From Haloarchaeobius salinus (lineage in GTDB: Archaea > Halobacteriota > Halobacteria > Halobacteriales > Natrialbaceae), in assembly GCF_024464185.1 (NCBI RefSeq), contig NZ_JANHAU010000001.1, positions 806,001 through 870,000 of the forward strand: a stretch of 64,000 bases of DNA, in the 5' to 3' direction. A program made the position numbers and the translations under genes. How positions within the stretch are numbered: position 1 is the stretch's first letter; each line of letters opens with the position of its first letter. Under the pieces are notes generated by a model. It searched no databases. It saw only the letters and a list, made by a program, of their open reading frames with translations, and had not been told where the DNA came from. Below, one piece after another: positions 40,156 to 49,734 of the stretch.

Positions 40156-43100
40156 CGGCCGACACCTCCACATCAGCAGCATCGCCGTCGGACAGGTCGA
40201 TACCCGTCACCGCCGAGACGTTGTCGGACTGCATCGTCACGCCGATGGCGCGCTCGGACCGGTCGAGCATCGCGGTCCGGTGGCTGACGACGACGAACTG
40301 CGCCTGTCCGGCGAGCTCGTCGACCATCTGGCCGACGCGCTCGGCGTTGACCGCGTCGAGGAACGCGTCGATCTCGTCCAGCGCGTAGAACGGAGCCGGG
40401 TTGTGGCGCTGGATGGCGAAGATGAAGGCGAGCGCGGTCAGGGACTTCTCCCCGCCGGACATCGCGTCCAGACGCTGGATGGGCTTGTCCGCCGGCTGGG
40501 CCTTCATCGTCAGGCCGCCGTCGAACGGGTCCTCCTCGTCCTCCAGATGGAGGCGACCGGAGCCGTTCGAGAGCCGCGTGAAGATGTCCTGGAACTGCTC
40601 GTCGATGTCGTCGAAGGCGTCCATGAACGTCTCCTTCTTCTGGGCCTCGTAGGAGTCGATGCGCTCGCGGATGGCGTCGCCCTCCTCGACGAGCGTGTCC
40701 CGGCCCTCCTCCAGTTCGTCGAGGTCGGCGCGCACGTCGTCGTACTCGTCGATGGCGAGCATGTTCACCGGCTCCATCGCCTCCATGTCGGCCTGGAGAC
40801 AGTCGACCATCTCGACGACGACGTCGTGTTCCGGCACGTCCTCGGGGTCGTACTCGCCGACCTCCTCGGCCAGCGACTCGATCTCCCAGTCGAGCTGGTC
40901 GCGTTTCTCCGTGTAGCCGTCGAGCTTCGACTGCACCGCGTCGACCTGCTGCTGGACCGAGTCGCGCTCGTCCTCGGCGCTCTGGAGCTCCTCGCGCAGC
41001 TCCTCGCGCTCGTCCTTCAGCTCGGAGAGCTCGTTCTCCAGTTCGAGCACCTCGCGGCGCTTCGACTCGAGCGTCCCCTCCTTCTCTTCGACCTGCTCCT
41101 CCAGCTCCTCGATGCGCTCCTCGTGCTTCGCCTTCTCGTTCTGGGCCGCCTCGATCTCGTCGTGGAGGTCCTCGATGGCCTCCTCGGCGTACTGCTTCTC
41201 CAGCTGGAGCTCGTTCAGCTCGGCGTCGAGCTCGTCCATCCGGTCCTCGAGGTCGTCGATCTCCTCCTGGATGGCCTCCTTCTCGCGGGTGAGCTCCGGG
41301 ATGCGCGAGTCGGCGAGCTCGGACTCGATCTCCTCGACTGCCGCGTCGAGCTCTGTGATCTCGGCCTGTTTCGCCTCGATGTCGGCCTCGATCTCCTGCA
41401 TCTCCTCGTCGACGGACTCACGTTCGCCCTCTATCTCTTCGCGGCGGTCCTGAAGGTCGGCGATGCGCTTCTCCCGCTCGGCTATCTTGCGCTCCGTGCT
41501 CTCGATATCGCTCTCGATGCCGCGCACCTCGTCGACCGCGTCGGACTTGCGGTCGCGGGCGTCGTCGAGGCGCGATTCCACGGACTGGATGTCCTCGCGG
41601 AGCGACTGGCGCTCCTCCTCGAGCTCGGAGATGCGCTCGGCGACGCGCTTGAGCTGGCCCTCGCCGGAGGAGTCGAACGAGTAGCGCGAGCCCGACGACG
41701 AGCCGCCGGTCATCGCGCCCGACTTCTCGACGAGGTCGCCGTCGAGCGTGACGAGCCGGAACTCGCCCTGCATGTCCCGCGCCGTGTCGAGGTCCTCGAC
41801 GACGAGCGTGTCGCCGACGACGTGGCTGAAGATGCCCGCGTACTCGTCGTCGAAGTCGATGAGGTTGTACGCGAAGTCGACGACGCCGGGCACGTCCGGC
41901 GCGCTCGGCAGCGAGCGGTCCCGCATCTTGTTCATCGGGAGCATCGTCGCCCGACCCGCGTTCCGGGATTTGAGGTGCTCGATGCACTGCTGGCCGACCA
42001 CGTCGTCGCGCACGACGACGTTGGCCATCCGGCCGCCCGCTGCGGTCTCACACGCCGTCGCGTAGTCGGGGGCGACGCTTCCCAGCTGGGCGACCGCGCC
42101 GCGTACCCCGTCGATGCCCGAGTTGAGCACCGTCGTCACGGAGCGACCGAACGACGAGTCGCCGGACTCGCCGGCTTTCGCCTCGAGTTCGGCGTACTTC
42201 TGCTGTTCGGCCTGCAGGTCGTCCTCGACCGTCGCGAGGTCCTCCTGGTACGACTCCTTCTCGGCCTTGAGGTCGTCGACGACCGACGCGATGGAGTCGA
42301 CGTTCTGCTGGGCCTTCTCCAGCTCGTCCTCGAGGTCGGACTGCTCGGCCTCGAGGTCCGGGATCTCCGCGCGCTGTTCCTCTATCTCCTCGTCTATCTC
42401 GCCGGCCTCGTTCGAGCGACGCCGACGCTCGTCGACGAGGCGGTCCTTCTCGCGCTGGAGCTCGTTGACCGCGTCGCGCTCGGCCTCGAGCTCCGCCTTC
42501 TTCTCCTGGAGGTCGGTCTTCAGCTCGTCGTACTCCGTGTCGATGGCGTCGATCTCGGCCTGGACCTCCTCCAGTTCGCCCTCCTTCGAGGCCACGTCGG
42601 CCTTCAGCGAGGACTTCGCGACCTTCGTCTCGCGGATGTCCGCCTCGACGTCGTCGACCTCCTCCTGCTTGCGGTCGATCTTCACGAACGACTCGCGCCG
42701 TTTCGTCTCGGCGGCCTCGATGCTCTCCTCGCTCGCCGCTATCTTGTCCTCCAGCCGGGAGATGTCGCCCTTGATGCCCTCGATCTCGCGCTTGATGGCG
42801 AGCTGTTCGTCCTCGCCCTTGCGCTCGATCTCGGCGTTGAGGTCCTCCAGGTCCTCCTCCAGCCGGACGACGGTCCCCTGCTTCTGGTCGAGGTCGCGCT
42901 GGAGCCCCTCGAGTTCGTCCTGCTTCTTCTCGATGCGGGCCTCGACGGACGCGCGCTCCTCGCGCTTGTCCTCGAGCTCCGCGGCTTTGAGGTAGCCCTC
43001 GTACTGCTCCTTCTCGCGGCGGAGCCGACGGTAGCGCATCGCCGTCTGGCGCTCGTCCTCGAGCTGGTCGAGGCGGGCCTGCTTCTCCTCGATGCGGAGC

Positions 43101-43735
43101 TCTGCCTCGTTGATGCGCTCCTGTACCGTCTCGAGCTCGGCGAGCGCGTCCTCCTTCTTCGCGTCGAACTCCGCGACCCCGGCGATCTCGTCGATGATCT
43201 CGCGCCGGGAGTGCGGGGTCATGTTGATGATCTCGGTCACGTCGCCCTGCATGACGACGTTGTAGCCCTCCGGGGCGACCCCGGCCTGTGCGAGCAGGTC
43301 CTGGATGTCCGAGAGGTTGACCGAGCGGCCGTTGAGGTAGTAGTACGAGTAGTAGTTGTCCTCGGTCTCCTTCACCCGTCGCTTCACCCGGATCTCGTCC
43401 ACGTCGCCGACGTCGTCGCTGCCGGCGGCGTTGACGACCTGGGAGCGCGAGAGGGTTCGGTCCTCGTTGTCGAGGACGACCTCGACGATGGCCTCGCGTG
43501 GGCCGCCCGAGCGCTCGCCGTCGTCGTGGCCGGGGTTGTAGATGAGGTCGGTGAGCTTCTCGGCGCGGATGCCCCGCGTGCGGGCGAGCCCGAGCGCGAA
43601 CAGCACCGCGTCGATGATGTTGGACTTGCCCGAGCCGTTCGGCCCCGTAACCACGGTGAAGTCCTCGTAGAACGGGATTCGCGTCTTGCGGCCGAAGCTC
43701 TTGAAGTTGTCCAGAACGAGTTCTTTGATGTGCAT
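40148..43735 (-). CDS. smc: chromosome segregation ATPase SMC
   Basis: A 1195-residue SMC protein. Walker A is GPNGSGKSN at residues 31-39; the ABC signature MSGGEKSLTALAF and Walker B FYALDEIDAFLDA lie near residues 1090-1125, followed by the His-switch FVVVSHRT. Between them are two long coiled coils separated by a hinge around residues 520-680 (GIDGVRGAVAQLGSV; AAGGRMANVVVRDDVVG). It drives DNA loop capture with ScpA. The start MHIKELVLDNFKSFG is certain. It lies between a coiled-coil gene 33 bases upstream and scpA, which overlaps by 8 bases. Confidence 0.97.
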   Translation of the reverse strand: MHIKELVLDNFKSFGRKTRIPFYEDFTVVTGPNGSGKSNIIDAVLFALGLARTRGIRAEKLTDLIYNPGHDDGERSGGPREAIVEVVLDNEDRTLSRSQVVNAAGSDDVGDVDEIRVKRRVKETEDNYYSYYYLNGRSVNLSDIQDLLAQAGVAPEGYNVVMQGDVTEIINMTPHSRREIIDEIAGVAEFDAKKEDALAELETVQERINEAELRIEEKQARLDQLEDERQTAMRYRRLRREKEQYEGYLKAAELEDKREERASVEARIEKKQDELEGLQRDLDQKQGTVVRLEEDLEDLNAEIERKGEDEQLAIKREIEGIKGDISRLEDKIAASEESIEAAETKRRESFVKIDRKQEEVDDVEADIRETKVAKSSLKADVASKEGELEEVQAEIDAIDTEYDELKTDLQEKKAELEAERDAVNELQREKDRLVDERRRRSNEAGEIDEEIEEQRAEIPDLEAEQSDLEDELEKAQQNVDSIASVVDDLKAEKESYQEDLATVEDDLQAEQQKYAELEAKAGESGDSSFGRSVTTVLNSGIDGVRGAVAQLGSVAPDYATACETAAGGRMANVVVRDDVVGQQCIEHLKSRNAGRATMLPMNKMRDRSLPSAPDVPGVVDFAYNLIDFDDEYAGIFSHVVGDTLVVEDLDTARDMQGEFRLVTLDGDLVEKSGAMTGGSSSGSRYSFDSSGEGQLKRVAERISELEEERQSLREDIQSVESRLDDARDRKSDAVDEVRGIESDIESTERKIAEREKRIADLQDRREEIEGERESVDEEMQEIEADIEAKQAEITELDAAVEEIESELADSRIPELTREKEAIQEEIDDLEDRMDELDAELNELQLEKQYAEEAIEDLHDEIEAAQNEKAKHEERIEELEEQVEEKEGTLESKRREVLELENELSELKDEREELREELQSAEDERDSVQQQVDAVQSKLDGYTEKRDQLDWEIESLAEEVGEYDPEDVPEHDVVVEMVDCLQADMEAMEPVNMLAIDEYDDVRADLDELEEGRDTLVEEGDAIRERIDSYEAQKKETFMDAFDDIDEQFQDIFTRLSNGSGRLHLEDEEDPFDGGLTMKAQPADKPIQRLDAMSGGEKSLTALAFIFAIQRHNPAPFYALDEIDAFLDAVNAERVGQMVDELAGQAQFVVVSHRTAMLDRSERAIGVTMQSDNVSAVTGIDLSDGDAADVEVSADD

Positions 43736-43768
43736 GGTGGTCAGGCGTCGGGGGCCGCAGTGGGGGGA

Positions 43769-44110
43769 TTACGCGACGATGATGTCGTCGCCGAGTTCGG
43801 ACTCCTCGCTGTCGTCCCCGCCTTCCCCCTCGTGGTCCTTAGCGCCTTCGCTCCGGGCGCGTGCGGCCGCCTGCTCGACGTCCTCCTGTTCCGCCTCGGA
43901 GCGGTCGACGCCGCCTTCGTCGCCCGGTTCGGGGGTGAGCATCTCGTCGACCGACTCGACGCCCGAGTCGGCTGTCCGTTCCTCCTCGAGCTCGGATTCG
44001 AGGATGCGAACGCGTTCTTTCGTTTCGACCAGTTCCTCCGTCAGCCCGCGAACGGTCGCTTCGAGCTCGTCCACGGTGGCCTCGAGGTCTTCCACCCGGT
44101 TCTTCGGCAT
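43769..44110 (-). CDS. short coiled-coil protein of the smc operon (DUF7518-like)
   Basis: A 113-residue protein: residues 1-45 form a parallel coiled coil (MPKNRVEDLEATVDELEATV then RGLTEELVETKERVRILESEL), and the rest is acidic and disordered, ending DDIIVA. It resembles haloarchaeal DUF7518 proteins placed before smc. Its stop lies 33 bases before the smc start, so it should be co-transcribed; a structural role with SMC is inferred from position only. The ATG at 44110 is chosen because the longer frame lacks the coiled-coil pattern. Confidence 0.65.
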   Translation of the reverse strand: MPKNRVEDLEATVDELEATVRGLTEELVETKERVRILESELEEERTADSGVESVDEMLTPEPGDEGGVDRSEAEQEDVEQAAARARSEGAKDHEGEGGDDSEESELGDDIIVA

Positions 44111-44192
44111 GTTACATACCCCGTGCGCGGGAGACCATAAACCTGCGTCAGACACGTCACGCGAATCTGACAGTTGTTGGGAGACGAACAGG

Positions 44193-44600
44193 TCAGATGT
44201 CGAGTTCGTGCCAGCCCGTCATCTCGCCGTCGTACCCGACCCGCGCCCGGGCAACGACCGTCTCCGGGAGCTGCCCGCCGCCCGATATGTCGCTGAACAG
44301 TAACTGCACGGAGACGTACTTCCGCTCGCCCGACAGCCGGACCGAGCGCGCCGCACGCGCCGTCTGCTCCCCGACGGTCACCTCGCCCTCCGCCTCCAGG
44401 TCCGTCGGTACCGTCCGGTCGACGTAGAGGTCCAGCCCGAGGCTCACGTTCTCGCCGGACGGGGCCGCGGAGACCCCCGTCACCAGCAGGTCCTCGGGCC
44501 CGCCGCCGGACTGCGGCGCGTCCCCGAACTCGGCACAGCCCGCCAGCGCCACACAGCTCCCGACGCCGGCGGCTCGTCGCAGGAATCGACGACGGTCCAT
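44193..44600 (-). CDS. Tat-exported lipoprotein, unknown function
   Basis: A 135-residue protein. The N-terminus MDRRRFLRRAAGVGSCVALAGC has a twin-arginine motif and a lipobox ending at Cys22. The mature part (VTGVSAAPSGENVSLGLDLYV, then EAEGEVTVGEQTARAARSV) is a beta-rich domain of about 110 residues, resembling a small immunoglobulin-like or FxLYD-type fold. It should be lipid-anchored outside the cell. No functional motif is seen. It starts at 44600, next to a gene-free region. Confidence 0.75.
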   Translation of the reverse strand: MDRRRFLRRAAGVGSCVALAGCAEFGDAPQSGGGPEDLLVTGVSAAPSGENVSLGLDLYVDRTVPTDLEAEGEVTVGEQTARAARSVRLSGERKYVSVQLLFSDISGGGQLPETVVARARVGYDGEMTGWHELDI

Positions 44601-45008
44601 TCGTCGTGTGGTTCCGCGCTCGCGTGGAAAAAGGCTGCCGTCGGCTCGCGGTTCGACTCGAACCGTGACCTGGAAATTTCGGATTCGCGAGAGATGTCGG
44701 TTCGCGTGTCAAGGGCAGTTCCGACACCAGCAACGGCCAGAAAGCCCCGGTCTCCAACCGACACTTCTTGCGGCGAAGCGTTTTTACAGACCCACGGGCA
44801 ACCAGCTATCAGTGACGCAGCCGACCCATCGCGTCCCGACGAACCGCCGTATGCGCCCCGCGTGAGCCGTGCGTCGGGGTGGACGGCCGGGGACCGGGTC
44901 GGTCATACGATTTCTCTCCCCGCGGTCGGAACCCTCGACGACGAGGACGGGCACCGTAATCAGACCGGAATCAGCGGGTTTTAGGCCCGCACGAGAGTTC
45001 ACACGACC
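44601..45008. other. gene-free region upstream of metG with a solo repeat head
   Basis: It contains one CAGAAAGCCCC head at 44738-44748, without the following hairpins, and the metG promoter, TATA-like GGGTTTTAGG at 44978-44987, about 25 bases before the ATG. A second AT-rich stretch, CGTTTTTACAG at 44779-44789, could be a distal promoter. Frames across the region look random. I see nothing else in it. Confidence 0.45.
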
Positions 45009-47102
45009 ATGAGCCACGACGAGTTCCCGACGGAACAGCCAGCGGTGGTGACGTGTGGGTTGCCGTACGCGAACGGCGACCTGCACGTCGGCCACCTGAG
45101 ATCGTACACAGCGGGCGACGTGCTGAGCCGCAGCCTGAAGAAACTGGGTCAGCAGACCGCGTTCGTCTCTGGGTCGGACATGCACGGGACGCCCATCGCG
45201 GTGAACGCGGACGAGGCCGGCGTCTCGCCGGCGGAGTTCGCGATGGAGTACCACGAGCAGTACGAGGAGACGTTCCCGAAGTTCAACGTCGAGTTCGACA
45301 ACTACGGGCACACGCACGACGAGACGAACGCGGAGATAACCCAGGACATCGTCCGGACGCTGGAGGCGGAGGGCTACGTCTACGAGAAGGAGATCAAGGT
45401 CGCCTGGGACCCCATCGAGGACCAGCCGCTGCCGGACCGCTACGTCGAGGGCACGTGTCCGTACTGCGGGGCCCACGCCCGCGGCGACGAGTGCGACGAG
45501 GGCTGTGGTCGCCACCTCGAACCCGGCGAGATCGAGGACCCCGTCTCGACGCGGACGGGTAATCCGGCCGAGTACCGCGAGCGGCCGCACCGGTTCTTCG
45601 CGGTGTCCGAACTCGCGGACTACCTGAGCGGCTTCCTCGACCGGCTGGAGGGCACGTCGAACGCGCAGAACCAGCCCCGGGAGTGGATCGAGTCCGGGCT
45701 GGAGGACTGGTGTATCACCCGCGACCTCGACTGGGGCATCGACTACCCGGGCGAGGAGGACCTCGTGCTCTACGTCTGGGTCGACGCCCCCATCGAGTAC
45801 ATCTCGTCGACGAAGCAGTACAGCGAGCGCGTCGGTGCCGACGAGTACGACTGGGAGCAGGTCTGGCGGGAGGACGACGCCGGCGACGCTGGCGGCGAGG
45901 TCGTCCACGTCATCGGCCGGGACATCATCCAGCACCACACCATCTTCTGGCCGGCGATGCTCGAGGTGGCGGGCTACTCGGAGCCCCGGGCGGTCTGTGC
46001 GACCGGCTTCGTCACCATCAACGGGAAGGGCCTCTCGACGAGCCGGAACCGCGCCATCTGGGCACAGGAGTACCTCGACGAGGGGTTCCACCCGGACCTG
46101 CTGCGGTACTACCTGACGACGATGGGCGGCTTCCAGCAGGACCTCGACTTCTCCTGGGACCGGTTCCAGGAGCGCGTCAACGGCGAACTCGTCGGAACGG
46201 TCGGGAACTTCCTGTACCGGAGCCTGCTGTTCGCCTACCGGAACTTCGGCGGGACGCCCGAGGCGGAGCTCTCCGCGGAGGTCGAAGAGCGCATCGAGCA
46301 GGCGGTCGACGACTTCACCGCCGCGGTCAACGAGTACGAGGTCCGGAAGGCCGGCGACGCCGCGGTGAAGCTCGCCCAGTTCGGCAACGAGTACATCCAG
46401 CGCAACGAGCCCTGGAAGCTCGACGACGACGAGGCCGCGCCGGTCATCCGCGACTGCGTGCAGCTCGCGAAGGCCGTCACCGTCCTCATCGAGCCCGTCG
46501 CACCGGGGAAGGCCGAGGCGGCGTGGGCCCAGGTCGGCGGCGAGGCGGACGTCCACGACGTGACGCTTGACGCCGCGCTCGAACCGCCGGCGACCGAGTT
46601 CGACGAGCCCGCGGAGCTGTTCGAGCAGGTCGAGGACGAGCGCGTCGACGAGCTGAACGAGAAGCTCGCCGACCGCGTCGCCGAGGCCGCGAGCGACGAC
46701 GACGCCGAGGACGAAACCGAAAGCGAGGAGGCCGAGGGCGACGACGCATCCGACGTGAGCGACGAACTCGAACCCCTGCTGGACGAGCGCATCGGCTTCG
46801 AGGACTTCGAGGCACTCGACATCCGCGTCGGCCGTATCGAGAGCGCCGAACCCGTCGAGGGCGCGGACAAGCTGGCGAAGCTCGCGGTCGACATCGGCTT
46901 CGAGACGCGACAGGTCGTCGCCGGCATCAAGCAGCTCCACGACCTCGACGAGCTGCCGGGGACGAAGGTCGTCCTGCTGGCGAACATGGAGAAGGCGGAG
47001 CTGTTCGGTGTCGAGTCAAACGGCATGGTGCTCGCCGCGGGCGAGCAGGCGGACCTGCTGACGACCCACGACGACGCCGAACCTGGCACGAAGGTTCGCT
47101 GA
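45009..47102 (+). CDS. metG: methionine--tRNA ligase with C-terminal tRNA-binding domain
   Basis: A 697-residue class I synthetase. The HIGH motif is HVGH at residues 26-29 (LPYANGDLHVGHLRSY). The zinc knuckle is CPYCGAHARGDECDEGCGRH near 150-170. The KMSKS equivalent reads GKGLSTSRNRAIW near residue 340, a haloarchaeal variant without the first Lys-Met-Ser. Residues 585-697 form a separate EMAP/Trbp111-type OB-fold (IGFEDFEALDIRVGRIESAE, GFETRQVVAGI), joined by an acidic linker. It charges initiator and elongator tRNA-Met. The start at 45009 follows a TATA box. Confidence 0.97.
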   Translation: MSHDEFPTEQPAVVTCGLPYANGDLHVGHLRSYTAGDVLSRSLKKLGQQTAFVSGSDMHGTPIAVNADEAGVSPAEFAMEYHEQYEETFPKFNVEFDNYGHTHDETNAEITQDIVRTLEAEGYVYEKEIKVAWDPIEDQPLPDRYVEGTCPYCGAHARGDECDEGCGRHLEPGEIEDPVSTRTGNPAEYRERPHRFFAVSELADYLSGFLDRLEGTSNAQNQPREWIESGLEDWCITRDLDWGIDYPGEEDLVLYVWVDAPIEYISSTKQYSERVGADEYDWEQVWREDDAGDAGGEVVHVIGRDIIQHHTIFWPAMLEVAGYSEPRAVCATGFVTINGKGLSTSRNRAIWAQEYLDEGFHPDLLRYYLTTMGGFQQDLDFSWDRFQERVNGELVGTVGNFLYRSLLFAYRNFGGTPEAELSAEVEERIEQAVDDFTAAVNEYEVRKAGDAAVKLAQFGNEYIQRNEPWKLDDDEAAPVIRDCVQLAKAVTVLIEPVAPGKAEAAWAQVGGEADVHDVTLDAALEPPATEFDEPAELFEQVEDERVDELNEKLADRVAEAASDDDAEDETESEEAEGDDASDVSDELEPLLDERIGFEDFEALDIRVGRIESAEPVEGADKLAKLAVDIGFETRQVVAGIKQLHDLDELPGTKVVLLANMEKAELFGVESNGMVLAAGEQADLLTTHDDAEPGTKVR

Positions 47103-47138
47103 GGGCGTCGAGGCGGGCGGTGCTGCCTCGGCGACGGT

Positions 47139-47426
47139 TCAGATGTCGGTGACGAGGTCCGCGAAGTCCTCGGTCGGGATGGCCTCCATCGTCTGCATGT
47201 CGAGGCCGTGGCGCTCCATCGCGAGGGCGACCCGGAACGCCTCGTCGCGGCCGGCGGCGTCGAAGACGACGACGAAATCGTAGTCGCCGAGGATGGCGTA
47301 CGTGTCCTCGAGCGTCGCGTCGAACTCCTCGGTCTCGACCTTGAGCTCGCCCCAGACGGTGGCGAGCTCCTGGACGTTGTTGATGTTCCGGTCACGGAGG
47401 CGGACCAGCGAGATGTACGTGGCCAT
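47139..47426 (-). CDS. GYD domain protein
   Basis: A 95-residue protein: MATYISLVRLRDRNINNVQELATVWGELKVE... ending EDFADLVTDI. It matches the GYD family, named for the conserved GYD-like loop, here LGDYDFVVVFDA. The ferredoxin-like fold resembles dimeric alpha/beta-barrel sensors; no catalytic role is established. It starts at 47426, 4 codons after an alternative in-frame start. It converges with metG and is divergent from pyk, sharing a 139-base intergenic space. Confidence 0.8.
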   Translation of the reverse strand: MATYISLVRLRDRNINNVQELATVWGELKVETEEFDATLEDTYAILGDYDFVVVFDAAGRDEAFRVALAMERHGLDMQTMEAIPTEDFADLVTDI

Positions 47427-47508
47427 ACTCTCCAGCACTCGCCGGGGGCTTGTGAGTCTGTTGCCGACGGTGATAAGGGGGCCGCCGCGAGCGGATGAGC
47501 GACATGAC

Positions 47509-47540
47509 TACTCGAAATCGAGTTAATCATGGGTATTTTT
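47509..47540 (+). promoter_or_regulatory. pyk promoter with TrmB-like operator
   Basis: TACT-CGAAATC-GAGTTA at 47509-47525 contains a 14-base palindrome (ACTCGA AA TCGAGT, 47510-47523). It matches the TACT-N7/8-GAGTA motif reported for TrmB of Halobacterium salinarum, with one inserted T. A TATA-like GTATTTTT follows at 47533-47540, about 28 bases before the pyk ATG, which places the site directly upstream of the core promoter. Confidence 0.55.
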
Positions 47541-47565
47541 GACCCGGTCGGCCGTATCGGGGGCC

Positions 47566-49335
47566 ATGAGAAACGCGAAGATCGTCTGCACGCTCGGTCC
47601 GGCGACCGAGTCGGTGAGCCAGATCCGGGAGCTCGCCGAGGCCGGGATGTCCGTCGGACGGATCAACTCGAGCCACGGCACCCTGGCGTCGCGGGCCGAA
47701 CTCGTCGAACACCTCCGGCAGGTCGACGAGGAGACGGCAGACCCGGTGGCGACGATGGTCGACCTCCAGGGGCCGGAGGTCCGGACCGCACCGCTCGACG
47801 AGCCCATCGTCGTCGAGACGGGGTCGACCGTCCGGTTCGTGGAAGGCGACGCTGCGACGCCGACCGAGATCGGCCTCTCCTACGACATCCGCGCGGTCGA
47901 ACCCGGCGACAGCGTCCTGCTGGACGACGGCCGCATCGAGACGACCGTCGAGCGTGTCGAGGACGACGCGGTCGTCGCACACGTCGACGCCGGCGGCGAG
48001 CTCGGCGGGCGCAAGGGCGTCAACACGCCGGGCGTCGACCTGAACCTCGACGTGGTCACCGAGAAGGACCGACGGGACCTCGAGCTGGCCGCCGAACACG
48101 AGGTCGACTTCGTGGCGGCGAGCTTCGTCCGGAGCGCGGCCGACGTGGTCGAGGTGTCGGAGGTGCTCGAGGAGTTCGGTGCGGACATCCCGGTCGTCGC
48201 GAAGATCGAGCGCGCCGGCGCGGTCGACAACCTCGACGAGATCATCGACACCGCCTACGGTGTGATGGTCGCCCGCGGCGACCTCGGCGTCGAGTGCCCG
48301 ATGGAGGACGTGCCGATGATACAGAAGCGCATCATCCGCAAGTGCCGCGGGACGGGGACGCCGGTCATCACGGCGACGGAGATGCTCGACTCGATGGTCG
48401 AGCAGCGCCGGCCGACCCGGGCGGAGGCCTCGGACGTCGCCAACGCCGTCCTCGACGGCACCGACGCGGTGATGCTCTCGGCGGAGACGGCGGTCGGCAA
48501 GCATCCCGTCGCCGTCGTCGAGGCGATGGACCGCATCGTCCGGCAGGTCGAGCGCAGCGAGGAGTACGAGGAGCTGAACGAGCAGCGGGTGCCACCCGCC
48601 GGTGACTCGCGGACCGACGCGCTCGCCCGGTCAGCCCGCTACCTCGCCCGCGACGTGGGAGCGAGCGCGGTCGTCGCCGCGTCCGAGTCCGGCTACACCG
48701 CGCTGAAGACCGCGAAGTACCGACCCGGCGTGCCCGTCGTCGCGACGACGCCGACTGACCGGGTGCGTCGCCAGCTCTCGCTCACCTGGGGCGTCGCCGC
48801 CCAGTACGCCCCGTTCGACGCGGACGGCATCGACGCCGTCATCGAGAGCGCGGTGCAGGCCGCACTGGAGTCCGGCGTCGCCGACAGCGGCGATACGGTG
48901 GTCGTCCTCTCCGGCATGATGACCGAGCTCGAGGGCACACAGACGACGAACACGCTGAAGGTCCACGTCGCGGCGGAGACGCTCGCGACCGGCCGGTCGG
49001 TCGTCTCCGGCTACGTCACCGGCCCGGTGGTGCGTGCACCGGACGGCGACCTCTCGAGCGTCCCCGACGGGGCCGTCCTCGCGCTCGGCCCCGGCTTCGA
49101 GGGCGAGTTCGAGGGCGACGTGACCCGCATCGGCGGTATCGTCGACGCCCGGCCCGGCATGACCGGCTACCCCGCGATGGTCGCTCGGGAGGTCGACGTG
49201 CCGATGGTCAGCGGCGCGGACCTCGGTGACGTCGCCGACGGCACGACCGTCACCGTCGACGCCGACCGGGGCGTCGTCTACGAGGGAGAGATACGGCGAC
49301 GGGAGGATGCCGGCGTGCGACCCACCGGGGTTTAG
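47566..49335 (+). CDS. pyk: pyruvate kinase
   Basis: A 589-residue glycolytic enzyme converting PEP and ADP to pyruvate and ATP. Diagnostic segments are MRNAKIVCTLGPATES at the start, MVARGDLGVECPMEDVPMIQK, TGTPVITATEMLDSM and AVMLSAETAVGKHPV. The C-terminal part (residues about 480-589: GYVTGPVVRAPDGDLS, GGIVDARPGMTGYPAMVAREVDVPMVSG in parts) is a PEP-utiliser mobile domain typical of haloarchaeal and some bacterial pyruvate kinases. A TrmB-like palindrome and TATA box precede the ATG at 47566, fitting glucose-dependent control. Confidence 0.96.
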   Translation: MRNAKIVCTLGPATESVSQIRELAEAGMSVGRINSSHGTLASRAELVEHLRQVDEETADPVATMVDLQGPEVRTAPLDEPIVVETGSTVRFVEGDAATPTEIGLSYDIRAVEPGDSVLLDDGRIETTVERVEDDAVVAHVDAGGELGGRKGVNTPGVDLNLDVVTEKDRRDLELAAEHEVDFVAASFVRSAADVVEVSEVLEEFGADIPVVAKIERAGAVDNLDEIIDTAYGVMVARGDLGVECPMEDVPMIQKRIIRKCRGTGTPVITATEMLDSMVEQRRPTRAEASDVANAVLDGTDAVMLSAETAVGKHPVAVVEAMDRIVRQVERSEEYEELNEQRVPPAGDSRTDALARSARYLARDVGASAVVAASESGYTALKTAKYRPGVPVVATTPTDRVRRQLSLTWGVAAQYAPFDADGIDAVIESAVQAALESGVADSGDTVVVLSGMMTELEGTQTTNTLKVHVAAETLATGRSVVSGYVTGPVVRAPDGDLSSVPDGAVLALGPGFEGEFEGDVTRIGGIVDARPGMTGYPAMVAREVDVPMVSGADLGDVADGTTVTVDADRGVVYEGEIRRREDAGVRPTGV

Positions 49336-49359
49336 TAGCCACATCACCTAGCACGAGCC

Positions 49360-49680
49360 ATGGAGGACGAATCGACGCGTCCCGGCCGCGAGGACGAGTC
49401 CGGCACGTCGCATCCCGGCGGGTCCACGACTGCGGACGACACGGCCGACGGACCCGCCGAGGCCGACGACGAGTTCGAATGGGTCGACGACGGCGACTGG
49501 GACCCGCCGAACGTCGAGCGGCGCGCGAGCGACGACGCGGAGGCCGTCCCGGTCGGCTACGTCGACATGGACGAGGTCATCGAACCGGGAGACGTGACCC
49601 TCGAGAACGCGATGTTCGTCGCCATCGGCGTGCTCGGGACCATCGGCCTGCTGCTCTACATCGTCCAGCTCGCGGGATGA
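49360..49680 (+). CDS. tail-anchored acidic membrane protein (DUF7312-like)
   Basis: A 106-residue protein. Residues 1-78 are acidic and low complexity (EDESGTSHPGGSTTADDTAD), with a short conserved-looking DDGDWDPPNVERRA. One membrane helix closes the chain (NAMFVAIGVLGTIGLLLYIVQLAG). Such C-terminally anchored proteins are common in haloarchaea and I recall this as DUF7312; the function is unknown. It begins 24 bases after pyk and is probably co-transcribed, though a TATA-like GTTTAG overlaps the pyk stop. Confidence 0.6.
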   Translation: MEDESTRPGREDESGTSHPGGSTTADDTADGPAEADDEFEWVDDGDWDPPNVERRASDDAEAVPVGYVDMDEVIEPGDVTLENAMFVAIGVLGTIGLLLYIVQLAG

Positions 49681-49734
49681 GTCGGACCGACCGGCCTGCG
49701 AAATGTTAATCGGTCGCGGGTCCTAACTCCGACC

